A DNA stretch of 64,000 nt from Ruaniaceae bacterium KH17 (GTDB taxonomy: Bacteria; Actinomycetota; Actinomycetes; Actinomycetales; Actinomycetaceae): NCBI GenBank assembly GCA_900199505.1, contig FZQV01000009.1, positions 1-64,000 of the forward strand. The letters run 5' to 3'. The first letter of the stretch is position 1; each line of letters opens with the position of its first letter. The translations under genes were made by a program, and so were the position numbers. The notes beneath the pieces were generated by a model that was given only the letters and a program-made list of their open reading frames with translations, had not been told where the DNA came from and searched no databases. This document shows positions 8,956 to 19,500 of the stretch, piece by piece.

Positions 8956-9122
8956 AGAAACGACCCATCTCCTTCGGTCTTAACGGTCACGGTCGGTCCG
9001 TGACAGGAGGGTGTAATGCACTGCGTGGCACGCGGAAGCGAGCACACGCGGAGATAACTCTATGCCATCGACGCGCCAATTCCACAGCCGACGGCGTCCC
9101 CTCACCTCGTGAGATCGGGCAC

Positions 9123-11234
9123 TTAGCCGTCGGCGTCATCGGTAGGCTCGTCGGTCGGTTCCGGATCCGGCGTCGGTTCCGGATCTGGCGTTGGCTCCGG
9201 ATCCGGCGTTGGTGAGGGGCTCGGTGAAGGACTCGGCGTCGCCTCCTCGGTCGGCTCATCCGTGGGTTCCTCGGTCTCTTCGTCCGTGGGTTCCTCGGTC
9301 GGCGTGGGGCTCGGCGCTGGTGGCGGAGTCTTGGTGGGCTCCGAGATCACGGGATCGGGGAACTCCTCGACGTCGAGGCCCGCCACGGCCACTTTCATGT
9401 AGTCCGTCCAGATGCGGGTGGGGAAGGTGCCTCCGGCGATCGGGTTCTGGCCACCGAATGGCGTGAGCGCCTCCGCCTTCGTGCCATCGTCGGACACCTG
9501 ATACATCGCAACGGCCGTCACGATTTGCGGCACGAATCCCACGAACCACGCCGAACGATACGAGTTCGAGGAACCGGTCTTGCCGGCGGCGGGCCGGCCC
9601 AGCTCCATCGCGGTCTTGCCGGTCCCGCCGTTGACCACGGCCTGCATCGCGTATGTGGCATTCGCGATCACGTTCGCGTCGACAACCCGTTCACCGCTGG
9701 TGCTGCCCTGGAAACGGAGGTTGTCGTTGGCATCGCGCACCTCGCGCACGATGTGGGGATCATGGCGCACGCCGCCGGTGGCGAGCGTGCCGTATGCCCG
9801 CGCCATATCAATCACGTGCGGACTCGCGTTCCCGAGCACGTTCGAGGGAACGTCTTCGAGTCCAACCGTGTCCTCCGGAAGGCCGAGCCGCGTCGCCACC
9901 TCTATCGTGTTCGCCGGCCCGTATTCCACGTTCAACTGGCCGTACACCGTGTTCACGGAGTTCTGAGTGGCGGCGATCAGATCGATCTTGCCGCGATTGA
10001 CCGAGTCAAAGTTATTGAGCTTCCAGACTTTCCCGTTATCGTCGATCTCCATCGGCGAGTACGAGGCGTACTGATCCTTCAGCGAGGCGCCCTGCTCCAG
10101 CGCCGAGATCAGCGCGAAGGGCTTGAACGTCGAGCCGCCCTCGGCAATGTCCTGCGTCGCCGTGTTCCGCTGCCGCTCCAGGTAATCCGCGCCACCATAC
10201 ACAGCGAGGAGTTCACCGTTGTTCGGGTCCATGGAGACCAGGCCAACATAGTTGTTATCGGGCCGGTCGTCCGGCAGCGCATCCACCGCGGCGACGGCGG
10301 CCTCCTGCTTCACCGGATCGATCGTGCTGATGATCGTGAGCCCGCCCGTATCGATCTCAGCTTCAGTCAGGCCAGCCGTGTTGATGAGCTCGTCGCGCAC
10401 CATCCGCAGCAGGTACCCGTTCGTTCCCGCATACGCGTCCGACGGGACGTAGTCGATCGCCTCGGGGAATTCCTGGGCGTCACGTTCCTGCTGGGTGATG
10501 TGCCCATCCTCGACCATCAGATCGAGGACCCGGTTCCAGCGCTGCTCCGCCCGCTCCGGGCTCTTCGCCGGGTCCCAGTTGGACGGGGAGGGAATGATGC
10601 CCGCAAGCATCGCCGACTCGGACAGCGTGAGCTCGGACGCGGGCTTGTCGAAGTAGCGCTGCGCGGCCATCTCGATACCGTATGCGCCGCGGCCGAAGTA
10701 GATCGTATTGAGGTAGCCGGAGAGGATCTCGTCCTTCTCACGCTCACTACTGATTTTCACCGCGAGCAGGGCTTCCTTCAGCTTCCCCACCAGATCGGTG
10801 GTGGTGCCGAGGTAGTACCGCTCCACGTACTGCTGCGTGATCGTTGAGCCACCTTGGGTGGGGTTGCCCTGCACGTTGTTGATGAACGCACGCAGGATGC
10901 CTTTCAGATCGACACCGTCATTCGTGAAGAACGTGCGATCCTCAGATGCGACGACGGCGAGTCCCACGTGTTCTGGGAGGCTCGCCCCGTCCACGATCAC
11001 CCGGGCATACTCCGAGAAGGTGCCCATGGAGGTGGTGCCGTCCGAGAAGTAGACCTCGGTGGACTGCGCTTGGGCGAAGTCGTCCGGATCGGGCACCTCG
11101 ATCGTGAGATAGGCGACCACGAACACTCCCGCGGCCAGCGCCATGCCCGAGAGGATCACGGCCAGCGGCCACCGCCACCAACGGCTGCGCCGCTTGGCGG
11201 GACTCTGTTTCTTCGTTGGGGCCTTCTGAGCCAC
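9123..11234 (-). CDS. class A penicillin-binding protein (glycosyltransferase/transpeptidase)
   Basis: 703 residues from the GTG at 11234. A basic cytoplasmic N-terminus and one membrane segment (about 23-45) come first. The GT51 domain polymerises lipid II (catalytic Glu near residue 98 in SEDRTFF, then GGSTITQQYVERYYLG). The transpeptidase domain cross-links peptides: SxxK at STFK (369-372), SxN at SVN (427-429), KTGSS near 560. The last 90 residues are an extended Pro/Glu/Asp/Thr tail with DPEPTP repeats. A TTG at 11261 also opens the frame, but GGGAGA/AGGAA upstream favours 11234. It is a divergent neighbour of ino1 and comes before the rpsF operon. Confidence 0.92.
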   Translation of the reverse strand: MAQKAPTKKQSPAKRRSRWWRWPLAVILSGMALAAGVFVVAYLTIEVPDPDDFAQAQSTEVYFSDGTTSMGTFSEYARVIVDGASLPEHVGLAVVASEDRTFFTNDGVDLKGILRAFINNVQGNPTQGGSTITQQYVERYYLGTTTDLVGKLKEALLAVKISSEREKDEILSGYLNTIYFGRGAYGIEMAAQRYFDKPASELTLSESAMLAGIIPSPSNWDPAKSPERAEQRWNRVLDLMVEDGHITQQERDAQEFPEAIDYVPSDAYAGTNGYLLRMVRDELINTAGLTEAEIDTGGLTIISTIDPVKQEAAVAAVDALPDDRPDNNYVGLVSMDPNNGELLAVYGGADYLERQRNTATQDIAEGGSTFKPFALISALEQGASLKDQYASYSPMEIDDNGKVWKLNNFDSVNRGKIDLIAATQNSVNTVYGQLNVEYGPANTIEVATRLGLPEDTVGLEDVPSNVLGNASPHVIDMARAYGTLATGGVRHDPHIVREVRDANDNLRFQGSTSGERVVDANVIANATYAMQAVVNGGTGKTAMELGRPAAGKTGSSNSYRSAWFVGFVPQIVTAVAMYQVSDDGTKAEALTPFGGQNPIAGGTFPTRIWTDYMKVAVAGLDVEEFPDPVISEPTKTPPPAPSPTPTEEPTDEETEEPTDEPTEEATPSPSPSPSPTPDPEPTPDPEPTPDPEPTDEPTDDADG
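9157..9210 (-). repeat. 18-bp tandem repeat in the PBP tail
   Basis: Three adjacent 18-bp units of the form GGTTCCGGATCCGGCGTC with two or three substitutions between units. They encode the EPTPDP steps of the acidic proline tail. Slippage at these units would change tail length without shifting the frame. Confidence 0.85.
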
Positions 11235-11403
11235 GCTTCCTGCTCTCCCGGCGCGGTCCAACGCCGTGTCGGAACCCAGGCTAGTACCGATTGCCGCGTC
11301 TTCGGCGTCTCATCCCTGACCTGTGGCCCAGATCTCGGCCTTATCGGCGGATAGGATCAAGCTCGTACTATGCCGCGCAGATCCTCACTCTCAAGGAGAA
11401 TTC

Positions 11404-12483
11404 ATGAGTCACATCCGCGTTGCCATCGTTGGAGTTGGCAACTGCGCGTCATCGCTGGTTCAAGGCGTTCACTACTACCGGGACGCCGATCCAAGCACCA
11501 CCATCCCGGGCCTCATGCATGTGACCTTTGGCGACTATCACGTCAGTGACATCGAGTTCGTTGCCGCGTTCGACGTCGATGCCACGAAGGTGGGCAAAGA
11601 CCTCTCCGAGGCCATCAACTCATCGCAGAACAACACGATCAAGATTTGCGACGTCCCCGAGACCGGGATCATTGTCCAGCGTGGCGTGACCCACGACGGC
11701 CTCGGCAAGTACTACCGAGAGACCATTACGGAGTCTGCCGAGGAGCCCGTGGACGTTGTTGCCGCGCTGAAGGCCGCCAGCGTGGATGTTGTTGTCTGCT
11801 ACCTGCCTGTCGGTAGCGAGACGGCCGCGAAGCACTACGCTCAGTGCGCGATCGACGCCGGCTGCGCCTTCGTGAATGCGTTGCCCGTGTTCATCGCCTC
11901 GACCGAAGAGTGGGGCCAAAAGTTCGCCGACGCCGGCCTTCCAATTGTGGGCGATGACATCAAGTCCCAGGTGGGTGCCACGATCACGCACCGCGTGCTT
12001 GCGCGCCTCTTCGAGGAGCGCGGAGTGGAGATTCAGCGGACCTACCAGCTGAACGTGGGCGGCAACATGGACTTCAAGAACATGCTGGAGCGCGAGCGCC
12101 TGCAGTCGAAGAAGATCTCCAAGACGCAGGCCGTCACCTCAAACATCGACACCAAGCTTGAGGACCGGAACGTCCACGTGGGGCCCTCCGACTATGTCGA
12201 GTGGCTGGACGATCGCAAGTGGGCATTCGTGCGACTTGAAGGCAAGACCTTCGGTGATGTTCCGCTGAACCTCGAGTACAAGCTTGAGGTGTGGGATTCC
12301 CCGAACTCCGCCGGAATCATCATTGACGCGGTGCGCGCAGCCAAGATCGGACTCGATCGTGGAATTGGCGGTCCGCTACTCTCCCCCTCGGCATACTTCA
12401 TGAAGTCGCCACCCGAACAGCGTCCGGATGACATCGGCCGTGAGAAGGTCGAAGCCTTCATCCGCGGCGAGGTTGAGCGCTAG
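11404..12483 (+). CDS. ino1: myo-inositol-1-phosphate synthase
   Basis: 359 residues. Converts glucose 6-phosphate to 1L-myo-inositol 1-phosphate using NAD+, feeding phosphatidylinositol and mycothiol synthesis. The N-terminal Rossmann turn is [25 protein letters not shown] and [12 protein letters not shown] are core motifs of the actinobacterial enzyme. ATG at 11404 has AAGGAGAATTC directly upstream. TACTAT at 11366-11371 is a plausible -10 element. The stop codon overlaps the converging cca stop by four bases. Confidence 0.95.
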   Translation: MSHIRVAIVGVGNCASSLVQGVHYYRDADPSTTIPGLMHVTFGDYHVSDIEFVAAFDVDATKVGKDLSEAINSSQNNTIKICDVPETGIIVQRGVTHDGLGKYYRETITESAEEPVDVVAALKAASVDVVVCYLPVGSETAAKHYAQCAIDAGCAFVNALPVFIASTEEWGQKFADAGLPIVGDDIKSQVGATITHRVLARLFEERGVEIQRTYQLNVGGNMDFKNMLERERLQSKKISKTQAVTSNIDTKLEDRNVHVGPSDYVEWLDDRKWAFVRLEGKTFGDVPLNLEYKLEVWDSPNSAGIIIDAVRAAKIGLDRGIGGPLLSPSAYFMKSPPEQRPDDIGREKVEAFIRGEVER

Positions 12484-13922
12484 TCCCGGGAAGACCACCA
12501 GGTGAGGAGGCGCTCACGGGCGGCCTCCTCACCGATCAGGCCCTCCTCCATCCGTAGCTCCAGAAGGAACTTGTAGGCCGCACCGACCTCACGGCCAGGA
12601 GCGATCCCAAGAATCTCCATGATCTGCTGGCCGTCGAGCTCGGGTCGCACCGCATCCAGCTCTTCCTGCTCCTTCAACGCGGCGATCCGCGCCTCCAGAT
12701 CGTCGTAGGCTGCGGACAGCCGCATCGCCTTACGCTGATTGCGGGTGGTGCAATCGGCGCGAGTGAGCCGATGCAACCGCTCCAACTGGGAGCCCGCGTC
12801 CGTGACATACCGGCGCACCGCCGAATCAGACCACGTGGCCTCGCCATACCCATGGAACCGCTGGTGCAGCTCCACGAGCTTCGTCACCTCTTTGATGGTC
12901 TGCTTATCGAACCGAAGCGCCTGCATCCGGGCGCGCGTCATCTTCGCCCCCACAATCTCGTGGTGGTGGAAGGTGACTTGGCCGTTCGCCTCGAATCGAC
13001 GCGTTGCCGGCTTGCCCACATCGTGCATGAGGGCAGCGAAACGCAACACGAAATCCGGACTGGGGACGGCGCCGTCGGGCCCGGTCTCCAAGTCGATCGC
13101 CTGCTCGAGCACCGTGAGCGAGTGCTCGTAGACGTCCTTGTGCCGATGCTGCGGGTCCACGGCCTCTTGCAAGCCGGAGAGCTCGGGGAGCACCAGATCG
13201 GCGACGCCCGTGTAGACGAGGAGCTCGAGGCCCTTACGTGGCCACGGCGAGATCATGAGCCGCTCCAACTCGGAACGGATGCGCTCGGCCGAGACGATCT
13301 CCAGTCGCGGCGCGAGAGTGGACATCGCCGCCATGGTCTGCTCCTCGACGTCGAAGCCCAGTTGGGCCGCGAACCGGGCGGCGCGCATGATCCGCAGCGG
13401 ATCGTCATCAAACGACTGCTCTGGGGCGGCGGGCGTGACCAAGAGTTGATCGGCTAGATCCTCCTGGCCGCCCGTCGGATCCACGAACTCGAGGCTCGGC
13501 AGACGCACGGCCATCGCGTTCACGGTGAAATCGCGGCGGGTGAGATCGCCCTCGAGAGTGTCGCCGTACTCGACGTGCGGCTTGCGCGAACCCACCTCGT
13601 ACTCGTCGGACCGGTAGGTGGTCACCTCGACCACCGTGTCCCCCTTGCGGGCGGCGATCGTGCCGAACTCGCGGCCCACGTCCCAATGCGCATCGCCCCA
13701 GGCGGCGAGGATCTTCAGCGTCTCCTCGGGATGTGCCGAGGTGGCGAAGTCGAGATCGTGGCTCACGTGACCAAGGAACGCATCGCGCACCGGCCCGCCC
13801 ACGAGCGCCAACTCGTGCCCGGCCGCCTCAAAACGGCGCGCCATCTCGAAGACGTCACTGGGCAGCTGGCTCACGGTGTATGCGGCGATCCGCTGGAGCT
13901 GCTCAAGGGTGGGCACATTCAC
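12480..13922 (-). CDS. cca: CCA tRNA nucleotidyltransferase
   Basis: 480 residues. Adds or repairs the 3' CCA end of tRNAs. The head domain carries [12 protein letters not shown] and the metal-binding DLD in [20 protein letters not shown] and the RxxR helix region follow. An HD domain is present (ALMHDVGKP). GTG at 13922 or a second GTG at 13916 is the start; GAGGG lies at a better distance from the second. At least one tRNA in this window (Ala) does not encode its full CCA end, so the enzyme is needed. Confidence 0.95.
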   Translation of the reverse strand: MNVPTLEQLQRIAAYTVSQLPSDVFEMARRFEAAGHELALVGGPVRDAFLGHVSHDLDFATSAHPEETLKILAAWGDAHWDVGREFGTIAARKGDTVVEVTTYRSDEYEVGSRKPHVEYGDTLEGDLTRRDFTVNAMAVRLPSLEFVDPTGGQEDLADQLLVTPAAPEQSFDDDPLRIMRAARFAAQLGFDVEEQTMAAMSTLAPRLEIVSAERIRSELERLMISPWPRKGLELLVYTGVADLVLPELSGLQEAVDPQHRHKDVYEHSLTVLEQAIDLETGPDGAVPSPDFVLRFAALMHDVGKPATRRFEANGQVTFHHHEIVGAKMTRARMQALRFDKQTIKEVTKLVELHQRFHGYGEATWSDSAVRRYVTDAGSQLERLHRLTRADCTTRNQRKAMRLSAAYDDLEARIAALKEQEELDAVRPELDGQQIMEILGIAPGREVGAAYKFLLELRMEEGLIGEEAARERLLTWWSSRD

Positions 13923-13955
13923 GCCCTCTAGCGTACGTGGGCCCCGCCCCCAACC

Positions 13956-13983
13956 CGAACTCGTGCGGTGGGTGCACGATTCG
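13956..13983. repeat. imperfect inverted repeat in the cca/nudix divergent region
   Basis: CGAACTCGTGC pairs with GCACGATTCG (one bulged base) around GGTGGGT. It lies 34 bases upstream of cca and about 126 bases upstream of the nudix gene, so it may be an operator or a member of the palindrome set seen in the right arm. Confidence 0.5.
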
Positions 13984-14109
13984 CGGTGATGCGCGTGGTC
14001 ACCGCCTGCACGGGGGGCTCACGTCCGGGGAGAAGGGCGGGAGAGTGAGGGGTGCGACTGTGCCGGGCGGGGCGAGAGTCCACCCAAATAGCGAGCCGTT
14101 GACTACAGT

Positions 14110-14628
14110 GTGAATATGTCCACCGTTGAGTCTGGTCCGGTGCGTGTGCCTCATCCGCCGCGCCGCAGCTCTGCGCGCCCGTTCCTTCCCGTGGTCGATG
14201 AGACCTCGGCGGGCGGGCTCATTGTGGATGTGGTCGACGGCGAAGCGGTCACCGTGGTGATCGCGCGGCGGAACCGAGGGGGCCGGCTTGAGTGGTGCCT
14301 GCCCAAGGGCCACATCGAACACGGCGAGACCCCGTCTGAGACGGCCGAACGTGAGGTGTTCGAGGAGACCGGCATCGAGGGCCGCGCGATCGTGCACCTC
14401 GCAACCATCGATTACTGGTTCGCCGCGGCCGACCGCCGCGTTCACAAGCTCGTGCACCATTACCTTCTTGAGGCACTCGGCGGCGAGCTGACGGTGCTGA
14501 ACGATCCGGACCGCGAAGCGGAGGAGGCGGCATGGGTGCCGCTCAACACCGTCGCTACCCGCCTGGCCTACCCGAACGAGCGCCGCGTGGTGGCGGCCGC
14601 GCGGGACGTCTTGGCCGGCAGAGCATGA
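14110..14628 (+). CDS. NUDIX hydrolase (MutT4-like by position)
   Basis: 172 residues. The Nudix box is complete: GHIEHGE then REVFEETG with the spacing G-x5-E-x7-REVxEExG. The family hydrolyses nucleoside diphosphates linked to another group. The gene is divergent from cca and leads nudix-DUF6049-murJ, the same order as mutT4-Rv3909-mviN of mycobacteria. GTG at 14110 or ATG at 14116 may be the start; TACAGT at 14104-14109 is a good -10 element that would place the transcript start at the ATG, so a leaderless message is possible. Substrate unknown. Confidence 0.85.
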   Translation: MNMSTVESGPVRVPHPPRRSSARPFLPVVDETSAGGLIVDVVDGEAVTVVIARRNRGGRLEWCLPKGHIEHGETPSETAEREVFEETGIEGRAIVHLATIDYWFAAADRRVHKLVHHYLLEALGGELTVLNDPDREAEEAAWVPLNTVATRLAYPNERRVVAAARDVLAGRA

Positions 14629-16529
14629 AAATACGCGCACTCCTCGCCGGCGCGGCGGCCCTTCTCGTTCCCGCGCTCCTCGCCAGTTCCACCACCGCCG
14701 CCACTCCGCACGCCGCCGTGAGCGATCTCGCACCGCTGGACATCGAGATCACGGGAATCGAACCGCTCGTCCTCGTTGAGGGCGACACCGCTGTGATCAC
14801 CGCACGTCTCGAGAACCGCTCGCAGGACACGTTGACCGAGGTCAGCGTCCTCCTCACCGCTCAGGGATGGACCGCGAACTCCCGCCCCACCTTAGTGCGC
14901 TGGCTGGACGGTGACTCGTACGATCCGGCCATCTACCTCGGCAGTGAGGGGTACGACGAGCTCGCGCCCGGCGCCCGAATCACGGTGCGGTTCGAAGTTC
15001 CCGCCGAGGACTTCCAGTTCAACACGTGGGGACCGCGCGGCATCGAGCTCACCGCGAGCGCCGCGGACACCGCCAGCGATCGTGAGCGCAGTTTCGTGCT
15101 CTGGTGGAACGAGCCCACTGTGGAGTCAACGAGTGTGAGCGTGGTTGCACCCGTCGCCCAAACGGCACGAGAACTCTCCTCGCTCTCCACCGAACGCGTG
15201 GACGAACTCCTCGCGGCAGATCCCGTCCCCGGGCTGACCTTGATCACCGATTCCACGCTCGCCGGCGCTTTCACCTCCGGCGCCGTGCTGCCCGAGTTCA
15301 ACGCCGACCCCGAGGGGCTGCTGACCGCGGCACCTGAGGAGTACACGGCGGCCGTCGAGGCGGCCGCCGCCACCGGGCGGCCCGTGGTCACCTGGCTCGG
15401 CGCGCCCTCGGAGGAACTCCTCGCCACCGGGGCGGACCTTGGCGACGTGGTCCTCGTGCCCTCCAGCGCCGTCAGCCTGGACAGCGAGACCACGCCGAAC
15501 GCCGTCCTGCGCACCGAGCCAACAACACTCGCGATGATCGACGACGAATTGTCTCAACTCCTCGCGGGGTCCACCACGGTGGACGAGACAACGTACGAAC
15601 TGAACGCCGTCGAGCAACGCCAGCTCTTGGCGGCGTTGACCGCCGTGATCGGCCGTGAGCGTCCCTGGGCGGGGGGGCGCAGCATGATCGCGTCGCTACC
15701 GTCGACCTGGAGCACGGAGAACACCGCGGTCCTCTCCGTGCTGTCGGACGCCCCCTGGGTGGTGCCAGTCTCGCTGGATGCGGCGCTCGAGAGTGAGCCG
15801 AGCACCGCCTCCGCAACACTGCCCACGACCGCGGAACTGCCCGAGGGGACGTCCGTGGAGGGAGTGCCGGAGAAGATTCGCGAGATGCAGGACATCATCG
15901 CGGATCTCGCCACCCTGGCACCGGACGTCGCCAAACGCACGGCGTCCGCATCGGAGCGGTTGAATCAACTCGTCTCGCGCGCCTACCGGGAGGATCCGGA
16001 CGCGCGAGAGCGTAGCTTCAACGAAGCTCAGTGGTTGGTCGATTTCTATCTCACCGGCATCGCGGTCGCCGGGCCAAGTTCCATCAACATGATCTCGACC
16101 GAGTCCGAGTTCCCGGTCAACGTGACGAACAGTCTCGCCCATGACGTCGATGTGAAGGTGTCGCTCACGCCCTCGGACCCGCGCCTGCAGATCCTGGACG
16201 ACGTCGAGGCGACCCTCCCCGCGGGACAGACGGTTCGCGTGATGGTCCCCGTGGCGGGGGTGGGCTGGGGTGACTTTGATGTCTCGGCGCGCGTTCTCAC
16301 CACGTCCGGCAGAGATCTGACTGCGGCGTTCCCGATCGACGTGCGGCTCCGCGCGAACTGGGAGGACACTGGGCTAATCGCCATCGTGGCCGTGGCCGTG
16401 GCCGCGCTCGCGTTCGGCATCTTCCGCACGGTGCAACGCAACCGCAAGATGGGGCGCAGCGAGATTATCGACGCCGCAGCCGAAGAACTCGACGAGATTC
16501 TCGAAGCGGAACGGGGGGAAACGAAGTGA
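14625..16529 (+). CDS. DUF6049-type secreted/membrane-anchored protein
   Basis: 634 residues from ATG 14625, which overlaps the nudix stop (ATGA). An N-terminal signal peptide (MKIRALLAGAAALLVPALLA) leads into a long extracytoplasmic part with immunoglobulin-like beta segments (about 40-160 and 500-590), and one membrane segment near the C-terminus (GLIAIVAVAVAALAFGIFRT), with a short basic/acidic tail inside. Homologues sit between the nudix gene and murJ across actinobacteria, which points to cell-envelope work with MurJ; no enzymatic motif is visible. Confidence 0.82.
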   Translation: MKIRALLAGAAALLVPALLASSTTAATPHAAVSDLAPLDIEITGIEPLVLVEGDTAVITARLENRSQDTLTEVSVLLTAQGWTANSRPTLVRWLDGDSYDPAIYLGSEGYDELAPGARITVRFEVPAEDFQFNTWGPRGIELTASAADTASDRERSFVLWWNEPTVESTSVSVVAPVAQTARELSSLSTERVDELLAADPVPGLTLITDSTLAGAFTSGAVLPEFNADPEGLLTAAPEEYTAAVEAAAATGRPVVTWLGAPSEELLATGADLGDVVLVPSSAVSLDSETTPNAVLRTEPTTLAMIDDELSQLLAGSTTVDETTYELNAVEQRQLLAALTAVIGRERPWAGGRSMIASLPSTWSTENTAVLSVLSDAPWVVPVSLDAALESEPSTASATLPTTAELPEGTSVEGVPEKIREMQDIIADLATLAPDVAKRTASASERLNQLVSRAYREDPDARERSFNEAQWLVDFYLTGIAVAGPSSINMISTESEFPVNVTNSLAHDVDVKVSLTPSDPRLQILDDVEATLPAGQTVRVMVPVAGVGWGDFDVSARVLTTSGRDLTAAFPIDVRLRANWEDTGLIAIVAVAVAALAFGIFRTVQRNRKMGRSEIIDAAAEELDEILEAERGETK

Positions 16530-19500
16530 GTTCGCTCGCCGCCGCCACCTCCAAGATGTTCTCGGGCACGCTCGTCTCCCGGCTCCTCGGCCAGGTCCGG
16601 CTCATCGTCCTGATCGCGGCGCTCGGCGCCACCGCGCAAGGGGACGCCTTCCAGACGGCGAACACCCTGCCCAACATCATCTACAACCTGATCGCGGCCG
16701 GCGTCATGAACGCGATCCTTGTGCCGCACATCGTACGAGCGATGAAGCGGGATGATGACGAGTTCGTCAACAAGCTGCTCACGATGGCCGGCACAATCCT
16801 GTTCGGGCTCACGGTGGTGTTGACCGCGGGTTCGTCGATCCTGCTAACGATCTACGCCTCGCAGATGGCGCCGGAATGGTTCGATCTGGCGGTCGCCTTC
16901 TCGCTGTGGTGCATCCCCCAAGTGTTCTTCTACGGGATCTACACCCTGATCGGAAACGTGCTGAACGCACGCAACGTCTTCGGGCCCTACATGTGGGCGC
17001 CGGTGGTCAACAACATCATCGCGATCATTGGGCTCGTCCTGTACATCGTGGTCTACGGCGGTCCCGGGCCTTCGGGAGTGACCGATCCGGGCGTGTGGGA
17101 TGCCACCCGCATCGCGATGGTGGGTGGCTTCGCCACGCTCGGCGTGGCCGCGCAGGCGCTGGTTCTGATCTACCCGCTGCGCAAGTCCGGCTTCAAGTTC
17201 AGGTTCTCGTGGGGGCTGCGCGGCTCGGGACTCGGGAGCGCCTCGCGGATGGCCGGCTGGGTGTTCGCGGCGCTCGGAGTGGGCCAGCTCGGCTACCTCG
17301 TGCTGGTCAACGTTGCCTCGGCCGCGAACGGCGCCGCGACAGCCGCCGCGCCTGGCGGACCATTCATCCCCTCGTATGTTGCCTACACCGGCGCGTTCGC
17401 GATCTACATGCTGCCGCACTCGCTGATCACGGTCTCCCTGGTCACGGCGCTGTTCACGCGGATGGCCGAGAATGCCGCGGACCGAAACATCGCCGGGGTC
17501 CGCCGCGATCTCTCATTCGGCCTACGCGGGGTGGGCGTCTTCACCGTATTCGCCGGCGCCGCCTTCGCCGTCTTGTCGATCCCACTCGTCCAGGCAACTC
17601 TGTTCATCTTCCGCCCGGGCGAAGCGGAAGGCTTCGGCGCGATCCTCTTCGCGCTCTCGCTCGGCATCCCTGGCTTGGCAGTGTGGGCGATGGTGCAACG
17701 CGTCTCGTATGCCTTCGAGGATGCCCGCACCCTCTTCTTCATCCAGATCCCGATGGCCGTGATCATGTTGCTCGCCGGGACTTGCGTGTTCGTCGCGCCG
17801 CCACACCTGTGGATGCCGATCATGTGCCTCGGGACTGCGGCCTCGCAATGGTTCGGCGGGATCGTCGGCTACCTCGCGTTGCGGCCGAAGCTCCGCCTGC
17901 TCGATGGTGGCCGGATTCTGCGCACCTACTTCCGCCTGTTCCTTGCGGTGCTACCTGCGGCCGCCGTGGGCTGGCTGATACTGCACTTCTGGGGTGCCGT
18001 CTCGGAGGGAACCAAACTCCAGGCCTTCGCGTTGGGCGCCACCAAAGTGGTCGTCGTCGGGCTGATCATGGCCGCGATCTATTTCGTACTGTTGCGCGCG
18101 CTCGATGTGCGCGAACTCGACGAGATCCTGGCTCCGATCCTGCGGCGGCTTGGCCGCGGGCATGGCGGCGAGAGCGGCTCGTCCACGACTCCCAGTACCA
18201 TGGGGGCAATGCCTGAACGGAAGGAGTCGGCTGTGGTCCCATTGGGTGCCGGTGATCTCCTGTCCAACCGTTTCCGGCTCGACGCCCTCACTCACGTGAC
18301 CGATTCCGGCGCGGAACTGTGGCACGCCCGCGATACCGTCATGGGCCGGAGCGTCCGCGCACTCGTGGTCCCGGAAGAGATTCGCGAGGCCGTGCTCGAT
18401 GGTGCCCGCCGTGCCGCCATCCTCACCGATCCGCGCCTGGCCGCGATTGTCGACGTCGGCGAAGAAGGCACCGCTGGATACGTCGTCTGCGCGGAGGTGC
18501 CCGGCCGTAGTGCCGCCGAACTGACCGTTGACGATGACACCGCCCGCGCCATCGTCGGCGAGGCCGCCGCTGCCCTGGACTCGGGCCGCAAGCGCGGCGT
18601 GCACCATGGTGCACTCACCCCCACCTGCGTCACCATATCGCCGCAGGGCGATGTCGTGATTCTAGGCCTCGGCTACCTCGGGACGGCTGGCGTGCTCCAC
18701 GCCGCTGACGCCGATTCGGCCGACGGCGCCGCCGCGGAACCGCTGTCGGGTGTCAGTGACGAAGCCATCGAGTCACGCGACCCCGTGGAGCGTTCGATCG
18801 CCCGCTCGCAGCGAGATGCGGATGCGCTTGTCGCGCTTCGCGCCGCTCTTGGCGGTTCCAGCGACCCGCTCCTAGCGCGCAACGCGTCCGAAGTGATGCG
18901 CGCCATGGCGCCGTGGGGCAACATTGTGCTTCCGCCCGAGCCGGAACCCGCGAGGGCCGTGCCACGTTGGACGAGGTTCCGGCACACCCCGCCCGCCGCG
19001 GAGGCGGTTCCCGGCGCGGACGCGTCCAGCGCGGCGGAGCCGATCGGTGTCGGGCCGGCTGCTGCGAGCAACGGTCCACGCGCCGGGACGGCCGGACCCG
19101 CTGCAGCCACGATGGACCCCTCCACATGGCGGCTTCCGGCGCCGGCGGATGAGCCTGCTCCCGAGTTCGACAACATCTTCGACGAGGACGATGAGAGCCG
19201 CGCAGTCGCGCCGATGCACGTCGGCCAGGAACTCCCGGCGAGCGCCGTCGCAGCAGAGGCCGCGGCCGCGGCGGCCAGCGCCACGGGAGTCGCCGTCTCG
19301 AAGTTCGCGAAAGCGAGTGCCGAGTTCGCGAAGACGAGCGCCGAGTACGCCAAGACACAAGCGGAGAAGGCCAAGGAGCTCGCGAACCGGCGCGCCCAGG
19401 AGCGCGCCGAGCGCAAGGCGGCCCAGGAAGCGTCCGAGGCGGCGGAACAGCTGCCCGGCTCGGATGCGCCGGCGCCTGTCGATGCCGCGCATCCCACGTA

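Noticed and set aside
9157-9210. Possible CRISPR-like repeat
   Set aside because: Three contiguous 18-bp units without spacers, in frame inside the PBP tail.
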